The notes under the pieces are model-generated. The model ran no database searches and was not told the DNA's origin. It worked only from the letters and a program-made list of their open reading frames with translations. DNA of 64,000 nucleotides from contig SUTA01000005.1 of the NCBI GenBank assembly GCA_015063135.1, positions 1 through 64,000 of the forward strand, given 5' to 3'. Shown here one piece after another: positions 1 through 6,830 of the stretch (its first letter is position 1; the number at the start of each line of letters is the position of its first letter). This DNA is from Thermoplasmata archaeon (GTDB lineage: Archaea > Thermoplasmatota > Thermoplasmata > Methanomassiliicoccales > Methanomethylophilaceae). The translations under genes were made by a program, and so were the position numbers.

Positions 1-40
1 TAACCTATATGTAAGGTTACATATTTAATACCTTCCCGGA

Positions 41-322
41 ATGTGCTGGCTCTTTACCCAACATATAAAGAAAAACGTCAGATCCGTATGGTTACATCAC
101 TGTAGTACTACAATCCGCAGATTTAGGACCGTAAGTGTGAACGAGGACAGCCCCTCAGAGATCGATTCAGCCGTCTTCGACCTGAACCGAGGATATAGGA
201 AACGGATCATGGACATGCAGAACAGCGCCAGGAAAGAGATGAGGATCCTGCCCCTTATCGACTCCTCCTTCGTACATCTGGCCGGCCTCCAGTCTATCCC
301 GTGCTTCAGATTAGCGATGTGA
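41..322 (+). CDS. Hypothetical 93-aa frame, doubtful
   Basis: An open frame of 93 codons in the AT-richer left end of the window. The protein is basic, has no domain I recognise and no clear ribosome binding site. An internal GTG at codon 33 would give a shorter, more acidic-to-basic product. Base composition differs from the GC-rich genes to the right, so this may be a remnant of acquired DNA instead of a working gene. Confidence 0.2.
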   Translation: MCWLFTQHIKKNVRSVWLHHCSTTIRRFRTVSVNEDSPSEIDSAVFDLNRGYRKRIMDMQNSARKEMRILPLIDSSFVHLAGLQSIPCFRLAM

Positions 323-654
323 AAGACGGCCTTTCGGCTTGTTTGAGGTTTGGTCGCTGAAAACATGGAAAGGCCGCTTATTATTCCTTGCCAGCGACTT
401 CGGAGAAGATGATGCCTGAGCTCGCATCATATTGCCTTATGTGGCGAACTCAGGTTTTGATCCCATCTTCGACCGGATCATTCATCGACTGAAATCGGAA
501 AATAATGTCGACTTACACAAATTTCCGAAAGCAATTATGACCCTGTCCAAAGACGGGTGACTGGTACAATTAATAGAGAACGCAACTCGACACCCCTGAA
601 ACGATGACTCCACCAAATCAATATCGTTATCATCGTTGAATCCGTGCACCAATC
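323..654. other. Stretch without a recognisable gene
   Basis: About 330 bases of lower GC content than the rest of the window. All frames are short and none resembles a known family. It separates a doubtful frame from an orphan antitoxin gene and may be the decayed remainder of a mobile or toxin-antitoxin locus; no insertion-sequence ends were seen. Confidence 0.4.
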
Positions 655-807
655 ATGGACGCAATGGCCATTCTCAACAATAACGTAGGTTCCGTGGAAG
701 CAGAGGGCTTCCACATTTCTGACGAGGACAAACTGCTCGTCCTGCGCTGCTTGAGAGGCGAAATAACTTTCGAAGAAGCTGTTGAATTAGTCAAATCAAG
801 AGCTTAA
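655..807 (+). CDS. Orphan VbhA-like Fic antitoxin (50 aa)
   Basis: A 50-residue protein starting at ATG 655 and ending in TAA. Residues 13-18 read SVEAEG, which fits the inhibitory motif [S/T]xxxE[G/N] by which class I Fic antitoxins block AMP-transferase toxins. The rest, with a following HISDEDKLLVLRCLRGEIT stretch, looks like the small helical VbhA family. Such genes normally sit directly before a Fic toxin with an HPFxxGNG motif. Here the next gene is on the other strand and is a methyltransferase, so the antitoxin is alone. The assignment rests on motif and size only. Confidence 0.6.
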   Translation: MDAMAILNNNVGSVEAEGFHISDEDKLLVLRCLRGEITFEEAVELVKSRA

Positions 808-817
808 TATGACTGGA

Positions 818-1438
818 TCAACCCCTCCTGCCCACGACCGTTATCCAGGGCTTCTCCTCGTATCTGTATATCTCGATCCCCGTGAATCCCGCGGCCTCCA
901 TCAGCTCCTTCAGCCTCTCGGGCGTGTACAGGTTCATCCCGTCGATCATCCTCTGGTACTTGGCAGCGGACTTGTCCTCCCCGTCCGATTCGTTGGTCAC
1001 GGCGAACAGCCCGCCGGGCCTGACCACCCTGTATACCTGCTTGAAGGTCTCTCCGATCTCGGGCCAGAAGTAGACGGTCTCAAAAGCCGTCACGGTGTCG
1101 AATGAGCAATCCAAGAAGGGCATGTCCCTCACGTCCCCTTGGACGATCTCGCACCTGCCGTCGGCTATGGCTGCGGCGTTGACCTCCTTCGATTTGGCCA
1201 CGCTCACCTCGGAATAATCCAGGCCCTTGACCGAGGTCACCCCGTCCATCGGCAGCATCCTGCTGATGTTGCCACCACCGCCGCATCCGATGTCCAGGAC
1301 GTCCCCGCGGACCTCGAAATGGGTCATTCCCCATCTCGCCAGCCTCTCGTGGGCTCCCCCGTTCATGCCGGAGGCCATCATCCTGCCCATCCTGCCCTTC
1401 GGCTTCTTCGCATTCACGAACAGCTTCTCCATCACCAT
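818..1438 (-). CDS. Class I SAM-dependent methyltransferase
   Basis: A 206-residue Rossmann-fold methyltransferase. Motif I DIGCGGGGN lies at residues 49-57, the acidic ribose-binding residue in GLDYSEVSV near 75, a GDVRDMPF motif near 101 and the post-motif VVRPGGLFAVT near 140. The family is of the UbiE/small-molecule type; the substrate cannot be read from the sequence. Translation starts at ATG 1438, with a second ATG two codons later. The promoter region holds a 22-bp palindrome with a TTTAGG-N4-CCTAAA core overlapping an AT-rich TATA-like element, which suggests repression by a DtxR-family or similar dimeric regulator. Confidence 0.85.
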   Translation of the reverse strand: MVMEKLFVNAKKPKGRMGRMMASGMNGGAHERLARWGMTHFEVRGDVLDIGCGGGGNISRMLPMDGVTSVKGLDYSEVSVAKSKEVNAAAIADGRCEIVQGDVRDMPFLDCSFDTVTAFETVYFWPEIGETFKQVYRVVRPGGLFAVTNESDGEDKSAAKYQRMIDGMNLYTPERLKELMEAAGFTGIEIYRYEEKPWITVVGRRG

Positions 1439-1499
1439 ATCGTTCGACCCCTTCCGTTGCGGATTCGCTCATGGACGGTGCTAAGCATTCAAACTATTA

Positions 1500-1521
1500 A
1501 AATTTAGGAGTTCCTAAATTT
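1500..1521. promoter_or_regulatory. Palindrome TTTAGGAGTTCCTAAA, candidate operator
   Basis: Two 10-base arms pair perfectly around a 2-base centre. The core TTTAGG-N4-CCTAAA resembles operators of DtxR/MntR-type metal regulators. It lies 62 bases upstream of the methyltransferase start and 63 bases before the DUF3574 gene, so it could act on both. A second perfect copy of the core is at 26476-26491. Confidence 0.55.
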
Positions 1522-1583
1522 AACTGATTAAACTGCGCAACGGCTCAGAAACGTGATATATCCAGCAATGTCCTCCCAGCCTC

Positions 1584-2090
1584 ATGGATACCAACAAGGT
1601 TCTGATCGCCCTGGCAGTGGCCGTCGTCGCCTCGCTCGCCTTCACGGCGTGCACCGCGACGGGAGTCTTCGACCATGACGACTGCAAGAGCGGGGAGAAG
1701 GTGTACAGCATCTACCTCGGCCTGAGCGACTCGGAGACCGGGGAGGAGTACGACCAGGACGAGGCCATGGCGATAATGGACGCCATCGTGCTGAAGTACG
1801 GCGAGGGCCTGACATCGTACAAGTCCAACGGGGCGTGGACGGATGACGCCGGCATGCACGTCCAGGAGCCGTCGCTCGTCTACGTGCTGGTCGGCTACTC
1901 CCTCGAGAATGTGCACAAGATATGCGATGAGGCCAAGGATCGGTTTAACCAGTCCTCGATCCTCATCACCACCTCGATGGACGTCGTCGAGTTCTACCGA
2001 AAACCATTCCTTCTGGGCCCGGCCCCCGGGCCCGGATGCCTTCTCCGAATCGAGGCTCCTGCTTCAGCGAGAAGTCGCCGTCCTCTATGA
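1584..2090 (+). CDS. Anchored DUF3574-like protein
   Basis: A 168-residue frame. Residues 5-22 form a hydrophobic signal or anchor ending near TACTA. Residues 40-139 resemble DUF3574, small exported proteins with an LGLS near the start, then GLTSYKSNGAW and EPSLVYVLV; function is unknown. A TATA-like GATATATC about 27 bases upstream supports a leaderless start at 1584. The recognisable domain ends near position 2000, but the frame runs on through a GC hairpin and into the end of the opposite-strand gene, a 125-base tail-to-tail overlap. Confidence 0.6.
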   Translation: MDTNKVLIALAVAVVASLAFTACTATGVFDHDDCKSGEKVYSIYLGLSDSETGEEYDQDEAMAIMDAIVLKYGEGLTSYKSNGAWTDDAGMHVQEPSLVYVLVGYSLENVHKICDEAKDRFNQSSILITTSMDVVEFYRKPFLLGPAPGPGCLLRIEAPASARSRRPL

Positions 2091-3108
2091 TGCCCCTGTA
2101 GCGGAACGCCCTGTCCAGGACGAACACCACCGCGATGGCCAGGACGACGCAGACCCCTACCACCTCCAGGATCGCGGCCGGGTCGTACCCCATGACCTTG
2201 AAGGTGTCTATGAGCCCCACGAGGCCGGACGTGCCCATGCCCGCGCCGACGGAGTCGGTGGCGAAATCGAAGATGTAGGCGAACGGGGACAGTACCGCGC
2301 TGGCTATTATCGTCGGCAGCCATATTATCGGCTTCCTGACGATGTTCTTGAACTGCAGCATGCTCGTCCCTATCCCCACGGCTATGATGGATCCAAGGCC
2401 GTTGTCGTGGGCCGTGTGCACCGCGAATCCCAGCATCTGCACGCAGCATCCGATCAGGGCCGCCCCCGCGGCCATCGGGACGTCGCCGATGTTTATGGCC
2501 ACGCAGATCGCCACCGAGCTTATGGGAGCGGTCAGCGCCATTCCCACGGTCACGCCGATTATGATGCACATCGGCAGGGGCGCGATGTCGAAGCACGCCT
2601 CTATGAACCATCCGATGAACAGGGTGACCTGGTGGACGGCGTCCCCCAGCAGGAAGCAGTAGAGCAGCGCCGCGCCGAGGCCCACGAGGGGGACCAGGAC
2701 CAGGTCCAGGGAGGTCCTCTTGAGCTTCGAGAGGGCGAACAGCGACACGAGGGTGCAGACATAGCACGAGAGCGGATCGGAAGCTGTGAAGAACTCCCAG
2801 CTCCCGAAGCTGAACATCATGGTGCCGGCCATTCCGGCGGCCATGAGGGTGACCACCTCGATGCCGGTCTTCTTCAGCGACAGGCCCACGCCGAGGCCTA
2901 TGCCGGCACCCATGAGGCTCTTGACGAGCGCCGCGAACTTGTCGATCTCCTCCAACCCCGGTATATCGGCGAAGACGGAGATGATGGTCCCTATGATCAG
3001 GGTGCCGAAGAGCCCCAGGGCCATGCCGTTCGTCGTCTTCATGACGAAGTCGCGCGCGCTGTGGAACTTCTCGCGGGTGGCCTCTTCCATCGGCCCTCTA
3101 ATCGCCAT
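1966..3108 (-). CDS. PTS_EIIC_2-type integral membrane protein
   Basis: A 380-residue protein with about ten hydrophobic segments. The N-terminal part (MALGLFGTLIIGTII, then glycine-rich GAGIGLGVGLSLKK) matches the PTS_EIIC_2 family, EIIC-like membrane proteins that often occur without other phosphotransferase components. No EIIA, EIIB, HPr or EI gene is nearby, so sugar phosphorylation is unlikely and the transported substrate is unknown. The membrane domain ends near residue 335; the last 40 residues are basic, proline-rich and pass through a hairpin, so the true end may be earlier. Confidence 0.75.
   Translation of the reverse strand: MAIRGPMEEATREKFHSARDFVMKTTNGMALGLFGTLIIGTIISVFADIPGLEEIDKFAALVKSLMGAGIGLGVGLSLKKTGIEVVTLMAAGMAGTMMFSFGSWEFFTASDPLSCYVCTLVSLFALSKLKRTSLDLVLVPLVGLGAALLYCFLLGDAVHQVTLFIGWFIEACFDIAPLPMCIIIGVTVGMALTAPISSVAICVAINIGDVPMAAGAALIGCCVQMLGFAVHTAHDNGLGSIIAVGIGTSMLQFKNIVRKPIIWLPTIIASAVLSPFAYIFDFATDSVGAGMGTSGLVGLIDTFKVMGYDPAAILEVVGVCVVLAIAVVFVLDRAFRYRGIIEDGDFSLKQEPRFGEGIRARGPGPEGMVFGRTRRRPSRW
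2015..2033. terminator. GC-rich hairpin between convergent genes
   Basis: An 8-bp perfect stem GGGCCCGG/CCGGGCCC with a CCC loop. It lies just past the conserved end of the DUF3574 protein and of the opposing membrane protein, where a bidirectional terminator would be expected. There is no T-run. Confidence 0.4.
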
Positions 3109-3121
3109 CCTGATTAAACCA

Positions 3122-4246
3122 TTATCCCCCGCCCGGGTGAGGGAAGGGCCCTCCTCCGGTTTTGGGCCTGAAATGAACCGACCGGATTTTTTGCAGGGTG
3201 TGATGCGAGGTCATCGTCCCGAATAGCTGGATTCGAATGATTGGGATGAGGTGCAGGACCTTCTCTGAATCGGAAACCAGAGGAGGCGGCATGGCTGACG
3301 GTGAAGGTGCCTGTGCTGGGATGCGCCGGATGTCCGCAGGTATCCGTGCCTTGGGCGAGGCCCAAAGCAGAGCATACTGGAAGGGGTTTCGCTGCTTCTT
3401 CAGGACGCGCAGGGCGGCCTTGCCGGCATCGGTCAGCTCGAACCTGCCGCGGGTGCCCTTGGCCGGGTTGATGAAGCCCTTCTCTATCAGGGGCCCGGTG
3501 ACGCAGCGGTTGAACTGCATCCTCTTCTTCTGCTCGTCGGGAGTCTTCGTCTTCTTCTGGTCGGGGACGTAATCCCAGAGGCCCTCCGATTCCAGCTTCT
3601 CGATGTAATCGCGAATCAGGGGCTTGCGGGTCTTCTCATTGACCTCGTCTATCGCCACCAGGTAGTCCAGGTAGTCCCCGTCCAGGATGCTGGGGTCGAA
3701 GGTCTGCACCCTCGTCGGGTACTTCACGGTCCTGTACTGCCCCACGGGGCGGTCGCCGTCGTAGAAGACCTTGCGGTACTCCTCGGGGGTGAGCATCTTC
3801 TCCTCCGCCCTGACCGTGAACGCCACGATGTCGTTGTGCAGCATGCTCGCCATCATGGCCGCCGCGGCGTACTCCGCGCGGCCGGTTGTCAGGTTGACGT
3901 AGATGTCCATGTTGCCCCCGGTGGCCTCCTTCTCCCTGTCGTAGATGCCGAGGACGGCGCGGAGCATGTCGTGGTAGTAGTACACGGGCTCGGAGACCTC
4001 GACAATCTCGGCTGTCGGACGGACCTCCCCGATCCTGCGGACGACCTCATCGTAGAACTCCTGGTAGATCGCCAGGCGGGGGTTGTCCTTCTCCCTGATG
4101 TAATGGATGAGGTAGACCTTGTCGGTCTCGTAGAACTTCACGGGGTCCACGACGGCGGACACCTCCGTGACCACGCATGATACCATAATGCGGGCGCGCT
4201 TCCCAGACCTGGCCGGGCCCCCGCTGACCTCATTTATCTCTGACAT
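3122..4246 (-). CDS. CARF-domain winged-helix transcriptional regulator
   Basis: Residues 18-150 look like a CARF/Rossmann ligand-sensing domain of the HFX_2341/DUF6293 type: a first strand ARIMVSCVV, then KVYLIHY, and a strand-loop NLTTGRAEYAAAAMMASM at 118-135 in the position of the ligand-binding glycine loop. Residues about 195-285 form a winged helix ending FELTDAGKAALRVLKK. CARF domains bind nucleotide second messengers, often cyclic oligoadenylates, but no CRISPR locus is present. A strong GGAGG lies before ATG 4246. A 24-bp sequence and TATA box upstream recur before two nearby operons, which suggests autoregulation. The last 85 residues look non-native. Confidence 0.7.
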   Translation of the reverse strand: MSEINEVSGGPARSGKRARIMVSCVVTEVSAVVDPVKFYETDKVYLIHYIREKDNPRLAIYQEFYDEVVRRIGEVRPTAEIVEVSEPVYYYHDMLRAVLGIYDREKEATGGNMDIYVNLTTGRAEYAAAAMMASMLHNDIVAFTVRAEEKMLTPEEYRKVFYDGDRPVGQYRTVKYPTRVQTFDPSILDGDYLDYLVAIDEVNEKTRKPLIRDYIEKLESEGLWDYVPDQKKTKTPDEQKKRMQFNRCVTGPLIEKGFINPAKGTRGRFELTDAGKAALRVLKKQRNPFQYALLWASPKARIPADIRRIPAQAPSPSAMPPPLVSDSEKVLHLIPIIRIQLFGTMTSHHTLQKIRSVHFRPKTGGGPFPHPGGG

Positions 4247-4315
4247 ATCCTTCCTCCTATCCTAGGTCGGGACGGTGAACCGGTCCCACGATATGCAGTG
4301 CACGATATGGTATAA

Positions 4316-4339
4316 ACCGTGGCATGTTAGCAATGTTAG
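4316..4339 (-). promoter_or_regulatory. CARF-regulon operator, copy 1
   Basis: Read on the minus strand the sequence is CTAACATTGCTAACA, then TG, then CCACGGT, directly followed by the TATA element TTTATA at 4311-4316 of the regulator gene. It holds a direct repeat CTAACA with 9-base spacing. The same 24 bases occur perfectly in reverse orientation at 5395-5418. Confidence 0.65.
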
Positions 4340-4424
4340 TATCGTTATGGGGTCTATTAACCAATCGCTTAACGATGGTTATTATCTCGACATAGCCAGA
4401 CATGAAAAATAATACAATTTTGTA

Positions 4425-5348
4425 TCAACACGGTCCGGCACGACCGCCTCGCGCGGATGCCCCGGCCTTCCTGCGCTCGAGGATCTCGGCGGCGAACGTG
4501 GACCCCAGGATCAGCGCCGCGCCGGCCCATCCGATCCACCCCAGGTCCTCCCCCAGGACCGCCACGCTCAGCATCAGGCCGATGATCGGCTCTATGTACC
4601 CGTAGATGACCGCGGATGACGCGTCCATGTACGCCAGGGACCCGAAGTACAGGGTGAACGCTATCCCCGTGTGGACGACGCCCATCACCAGGAGCAGGAC
4701 TATCGACGCGGCATCGAACCTCAGCTCGCCGAAGTCCACCGTGAGCAGGCTGTATGCCATGACCACCACCGCCGCGACCCCGAGCTGCACCACGGTCCTG
4801 TCGTAGGACCCGATGCTGGTGAGCTTCTTGTTGAACAGCACCATGGCGGTGTAGAACACGGCCGCCAGAACGCCGCAGGACACGCCGTAGGCGTTCATGC
4901 CCTCGACGCCGTCCTGGATTATCCCCGTGACCAGCACGAGGCCCAGGAGGGCCAGCAGGGCGCATCCCAGCTTCACCGGGGTGAGCCTGGTCTTCAGGAA
5001 CACCGGCGCCGCCAGGATGACCATTGCCGGGGTCATGTAGTTCAGGACCGTGGCCACCGACACCTCTATGGACTTGTAGGCCTCAAACAGGAAGAGCCAG
5101 TTCAGCCCCAGGCATATCCCGGAGCAGGCCAGAGTGAACATGTTACCATAGATGTCCTGCTTCGAGAGGCGCGAGCCTGTGAGGTACACCAGCAGCAGGA
5201 TCGTGGCCGCCCCCACGGTCCCGCGGAACACCACTATGATGCTCGCCGGCAGGTCGATGAACTGCGTCATCGTCCCCAGGGTGCCGAAGATGGCCATGGC
5301 CAGGACCATCATGGCCTTGGCGTTCCTGGCACTGACGATGTCGCGCAT
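4425..5348 (-). CDS. EamA-family (DMT) transporter
   Basis: A 307-residue protein with ten predicted membrane helices in two EamA halves of five, of the drug/metabolite exporter superfamily. The internal duplication is visible as VLNYMTPAMVIL in the first half and VIYGYIEPIIGLML in the second, the usual proline-bearing helix. The substrate is unknown. It stands between the CARF regulator and the first small-protein operon, and a copy of the shared operator lies 47-70 bases upstream of its start, so it may belong to the same regulon. Confidence 0.85.
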   Translation of the reverse strand: MRDIVSARNAKAMMVLAMAIFGTLGTMTQFIDLPASIIVVFRGTVGAATILLLVYLTGSRLSKQDIYGNMFTLACSGICLGLNWLFLFEAYKSIEVSVATVLNYMTPAMVILAAPVFLKTRLTPVKLGCALLALLGLVLVTGIIQDGVEGMNAYGVSCGVLAAVFYTAMVLFNKKLTSIGSYDRTVVQLGVAAVVVMAYSLLTVDFGELRFDAASIVLLLVMGVVHTGIAFTLYFGSLAYMDASSAVIYGYIEPIIGLMLSVAVLGEDLGWIGWAGAALILGSTFAAEILERRKAGASARGGRAGPC

Positions 5349-5394
5349 GACCGTGGCATGACGACAGCGACTTAACGGTATCGCTGCACAGGAA

Positions 5395-5418
5395 CTAACA
5401 TTGCTAACATGCCACGGT
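5395..5418 (+). promoter_or_regulatory. CARF-regulon operator, copy 2
   Basis: Identical to copy 1 over 24 bases but facing right. It is directly followed by a TATA-like TATTTAT at 5418-5424, and an ATG lies about 24 bases further at 5443, the spacing of a leaderless archaeal transcript. It is also close enough to affect the divergent transporter gene. Confidence 0.65.
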
Positions 5419-5442
5419 ATTTATCGGACCTCCGCTTAGGAA

Positions 5443-5583
5443 ATGAAGCGCACTTCCGCAGGGAAAAACCACACGGGAATGCTTACGACGCCGGACCGAC
5501 CGGCGGTTACCGAACACCTGCGGGCTCTTCCCGCGGACCGAGTTGAAACCCTTCTGGAAATAACTGCACAAGGTGGAACATGA
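5443..5583 (+). CDS. 46-aa small protein of unknown function
   Basis: A short gene whose ATG lies at the expected transcription start behind TATA box and operator copy 2. Its TGA overlaps the ATG of the next gene (ATGA at 5580), which indicates translational coupling and supports the gene being real. The protein is basic at the N-terminus and ends in a likely helix (RALPADRVETLLEITA). I do not recognise it. Confidence 0.55.
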   Translation: MKRTSAGKNHTGMLTTPDRPAVTEHLRALPADRVETLLEITAQGGT

Positions 5584-6089
5584 AGAAAGAGAAATACACC
5601 ATCAAAGAAGAGGAGGAGATCGACATTTCTGGCAAGGACGCGCGTGTGTCCATGTCGCTCAGGGGGAAGGATCCCGGCTCGCCCGTCCTCACCTTCGAGA
5701 CCGAGGACGGCACCAAGCTGTCCATCGTCATGAGCCGCGAACAGGCCGTGGAGCTCAGGATGTGCGCCATGCGCCCCAGGCTCAAGCAGGATAGGGAGCA
5801 GGAGATCGAAGAGGCCTACGACGGGATGGCGCCCAGCAGGTTCGCCCTGGAGGAGGAGATATCCATCCTCCTGTCCGACGGGATCGGCAGGATGCGCGAG
5901 GAGATCGGCATCGAGGTGGCGCAGTCCCTGCATCTCCCGACGGACCTCAGCATGGCCTGCAGCCCCATGGGCCGCAGGTTCTCCAAGGACGTGGACGAGG
6001 TCCTCGGGGACATGGTCTCCAGCGGCGAGCTGGAGGAAGACTCGGGAGCGTACCGCTCGAAGGCCAGCCGATGGGATCCGACAGGATGA
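5580..6089 (+). CDS. Unknown 169-aa acidic protein
   Basis: A soluble protein of 169 residues without membrane segments. The first 60 residues are likely beta-rich (SGKDARVSMSLRG, LTFETEDGTKLSIVM), the rest helical and acidic. No known family is apparent. It overlaps the gene before it and the gene after it by ATGA, so the three form one tightly coupled operon behind operator copy 2. The partners suggest a role in a regulated complex, but no function can be assigned. Confidence 0.7.
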   Translation: MKKEKYTIKEEEEIDISGKDARVSMSLRGKDPGSPVLTFETEDGTKLSIVMSREQAVELRMCAMRPRLKQDREQEIEEAYDGMAPSRFALEEEISILLSDGIGRMREEIGIEVAQSLHLPTDLSMACSPMGRRFSKDVDEVLGDMVSSGELEEDSGAYRSKASRWDPTG

Positions 6090-6547
6090 CTGCAACGCCC
6101 TCCCTCAGGGGGAGCGCCATCGAAGTGGAGCCTCTGAAGTACGGCCGCGATGAGAAGTACCTCCTGCTGGACCTGAGCCTAGCCGACAACGGCCGGCTCC
6201 CGGCCAGGCTCGAGGACCACAAGGACTGGCCGGAGATCAGCGAATGGATCGGCGGGGTCACGAACAGAATACCCATCACGATCGGCGGCTGCGGGACGGA
6301 CCTCCTCCTGCCGGCCAACAACATGGGCCTGCCGGGCTCCGTCGGATTCATCCGCGGCAACAGATTCGGCATACTGGCGCAGGGGCGCTTCGGGCTCACC
6401 GCGGCCCCTCGGGGCCTGGAGTCGGACCCGGAGGTCCTGGACAGGGTCATGGGCATCGTCACGCAGCATTTCGCCGAGATCAACGGCCACCTGGTGCTGC
6501 TGGTGGACGACCCGGGATATGCTTTCCCCGATGAGCAGAGAGACTAA
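6086..6547 (+). CDS. Unknown 153-aa protein, third gene of operon
   Basis: Start chosen at ATG 6086, which overlaps the TGA of the upstream gene; an in-frame ATG at 6071 is less likely. The protein is soluble, with a glycine-rich centre (TIGGCGTDLLLPANNMGLPG) and a C-terminal strand HLVLLVDDPGYAF. No family recognised. Its TAA lies inside the third operator copy, so transcription of the next operon begins directly at its end. Confidence 0.7.
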   Translation: MTATPSLRGSAIEVEPLKYGRDEKYLLLDLSLADNGRLPARLEDHKDWPEISEWIGGVTNRIPITIGGCGTDLLLPANNMGLPGSVGFIRGNRFGILAQGRFGLTAAPRGLESDPEVLDRVMGIVTQHFAEINGHLVLLVDDPGYAFPDEQRD

Positions 6548-6567
6548 CATCACTAACAGCCCACGGT
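6544..6567 (+). promoter_or_regulatory. CARF-regulon operator, copy 3 (20 of 24 bases)
   Basis: CTAACATCACTAACA, then GC, then CCACGGT. It keeps both CTAACA repeats and the whole CCACGGT end of copies 1 and 2 and differs only in the two spacers. It overlaps the stop codon of the gene before it and lies about 100 bases before the next operon, which has its own AT-rich ATAAACC at 6631 and an AGGAGAAAGGG ribosome site. Confidence 0.6.
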
Positions 6568-6668
6568 AGAAATACCCCCATCGGATACTAGGAAACGCAC
6601 ACGGATCAGCTGAAGAACTGACCGGTGCAGCATAAACCCCTTAGAAAAAAGCACAGGAGAAAGGGATC

Positions 6669-6830
6669 ATGAAGAGATATTTCAGCAGAGACGGCGACTA
6701 CCTCGGGTTCAAGGACTCCGAGGGCAGGTACTTCAGGGCCGACGGCGAGTACGTCGGCTACAAGGATCCGGAGGGCAGGTTCTTCGACTCGAAGGGCGAG
6801 CTCAGGATCAGGGAAGAGAACGATGACTGA
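6669..6830 (+). CDS. 53-aa tandem-repeat microprotein
   Basis: A small gene with a good ribosome binding site (AGGAGAAAGGG) before ATG 6669. The protein is built of a 17-residue unit used twice and a third partial unit: YFSRDGDYLGFKDSEGR, YFRADGEYVGYKDPEGR, FFDSKGELRI. The aromatic-glycine pattern suggests short beta-hairpins, as in repeats that bind a partner protein or ligand. Its TGA overlaps the start of the MCM-like gene, so both are made together. Confidence 0.65.
   Translation: MKRYFSRDGDYLGFKDSEGRYFRADGEYVGYKDPEGRFFDSKGELRIREENDD

Noticed and set aside
1966-3108. A sugar phosphotransferase system.
   Set aside because: Only the EIIC-like membrane protein is present. Methanogens generally lack PTS and this family is known to occur alone.
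3122-4246. A CARF protein could indicate a CRISPR-Cas type III locus.
   Set aside because: No repeat-spacer array, cas gene or Cas10-type cyclase was found in the window.
4316-5418. The perfect 24-bp inverted repeats flanking the EamA gene could be ends of a transposon.
   Set aside because: A third copy lies at 6544 in a promoter, each copy is followed by a TATA-like element, there is no transposase between them and no target duplication was seen. Operators explain them better.
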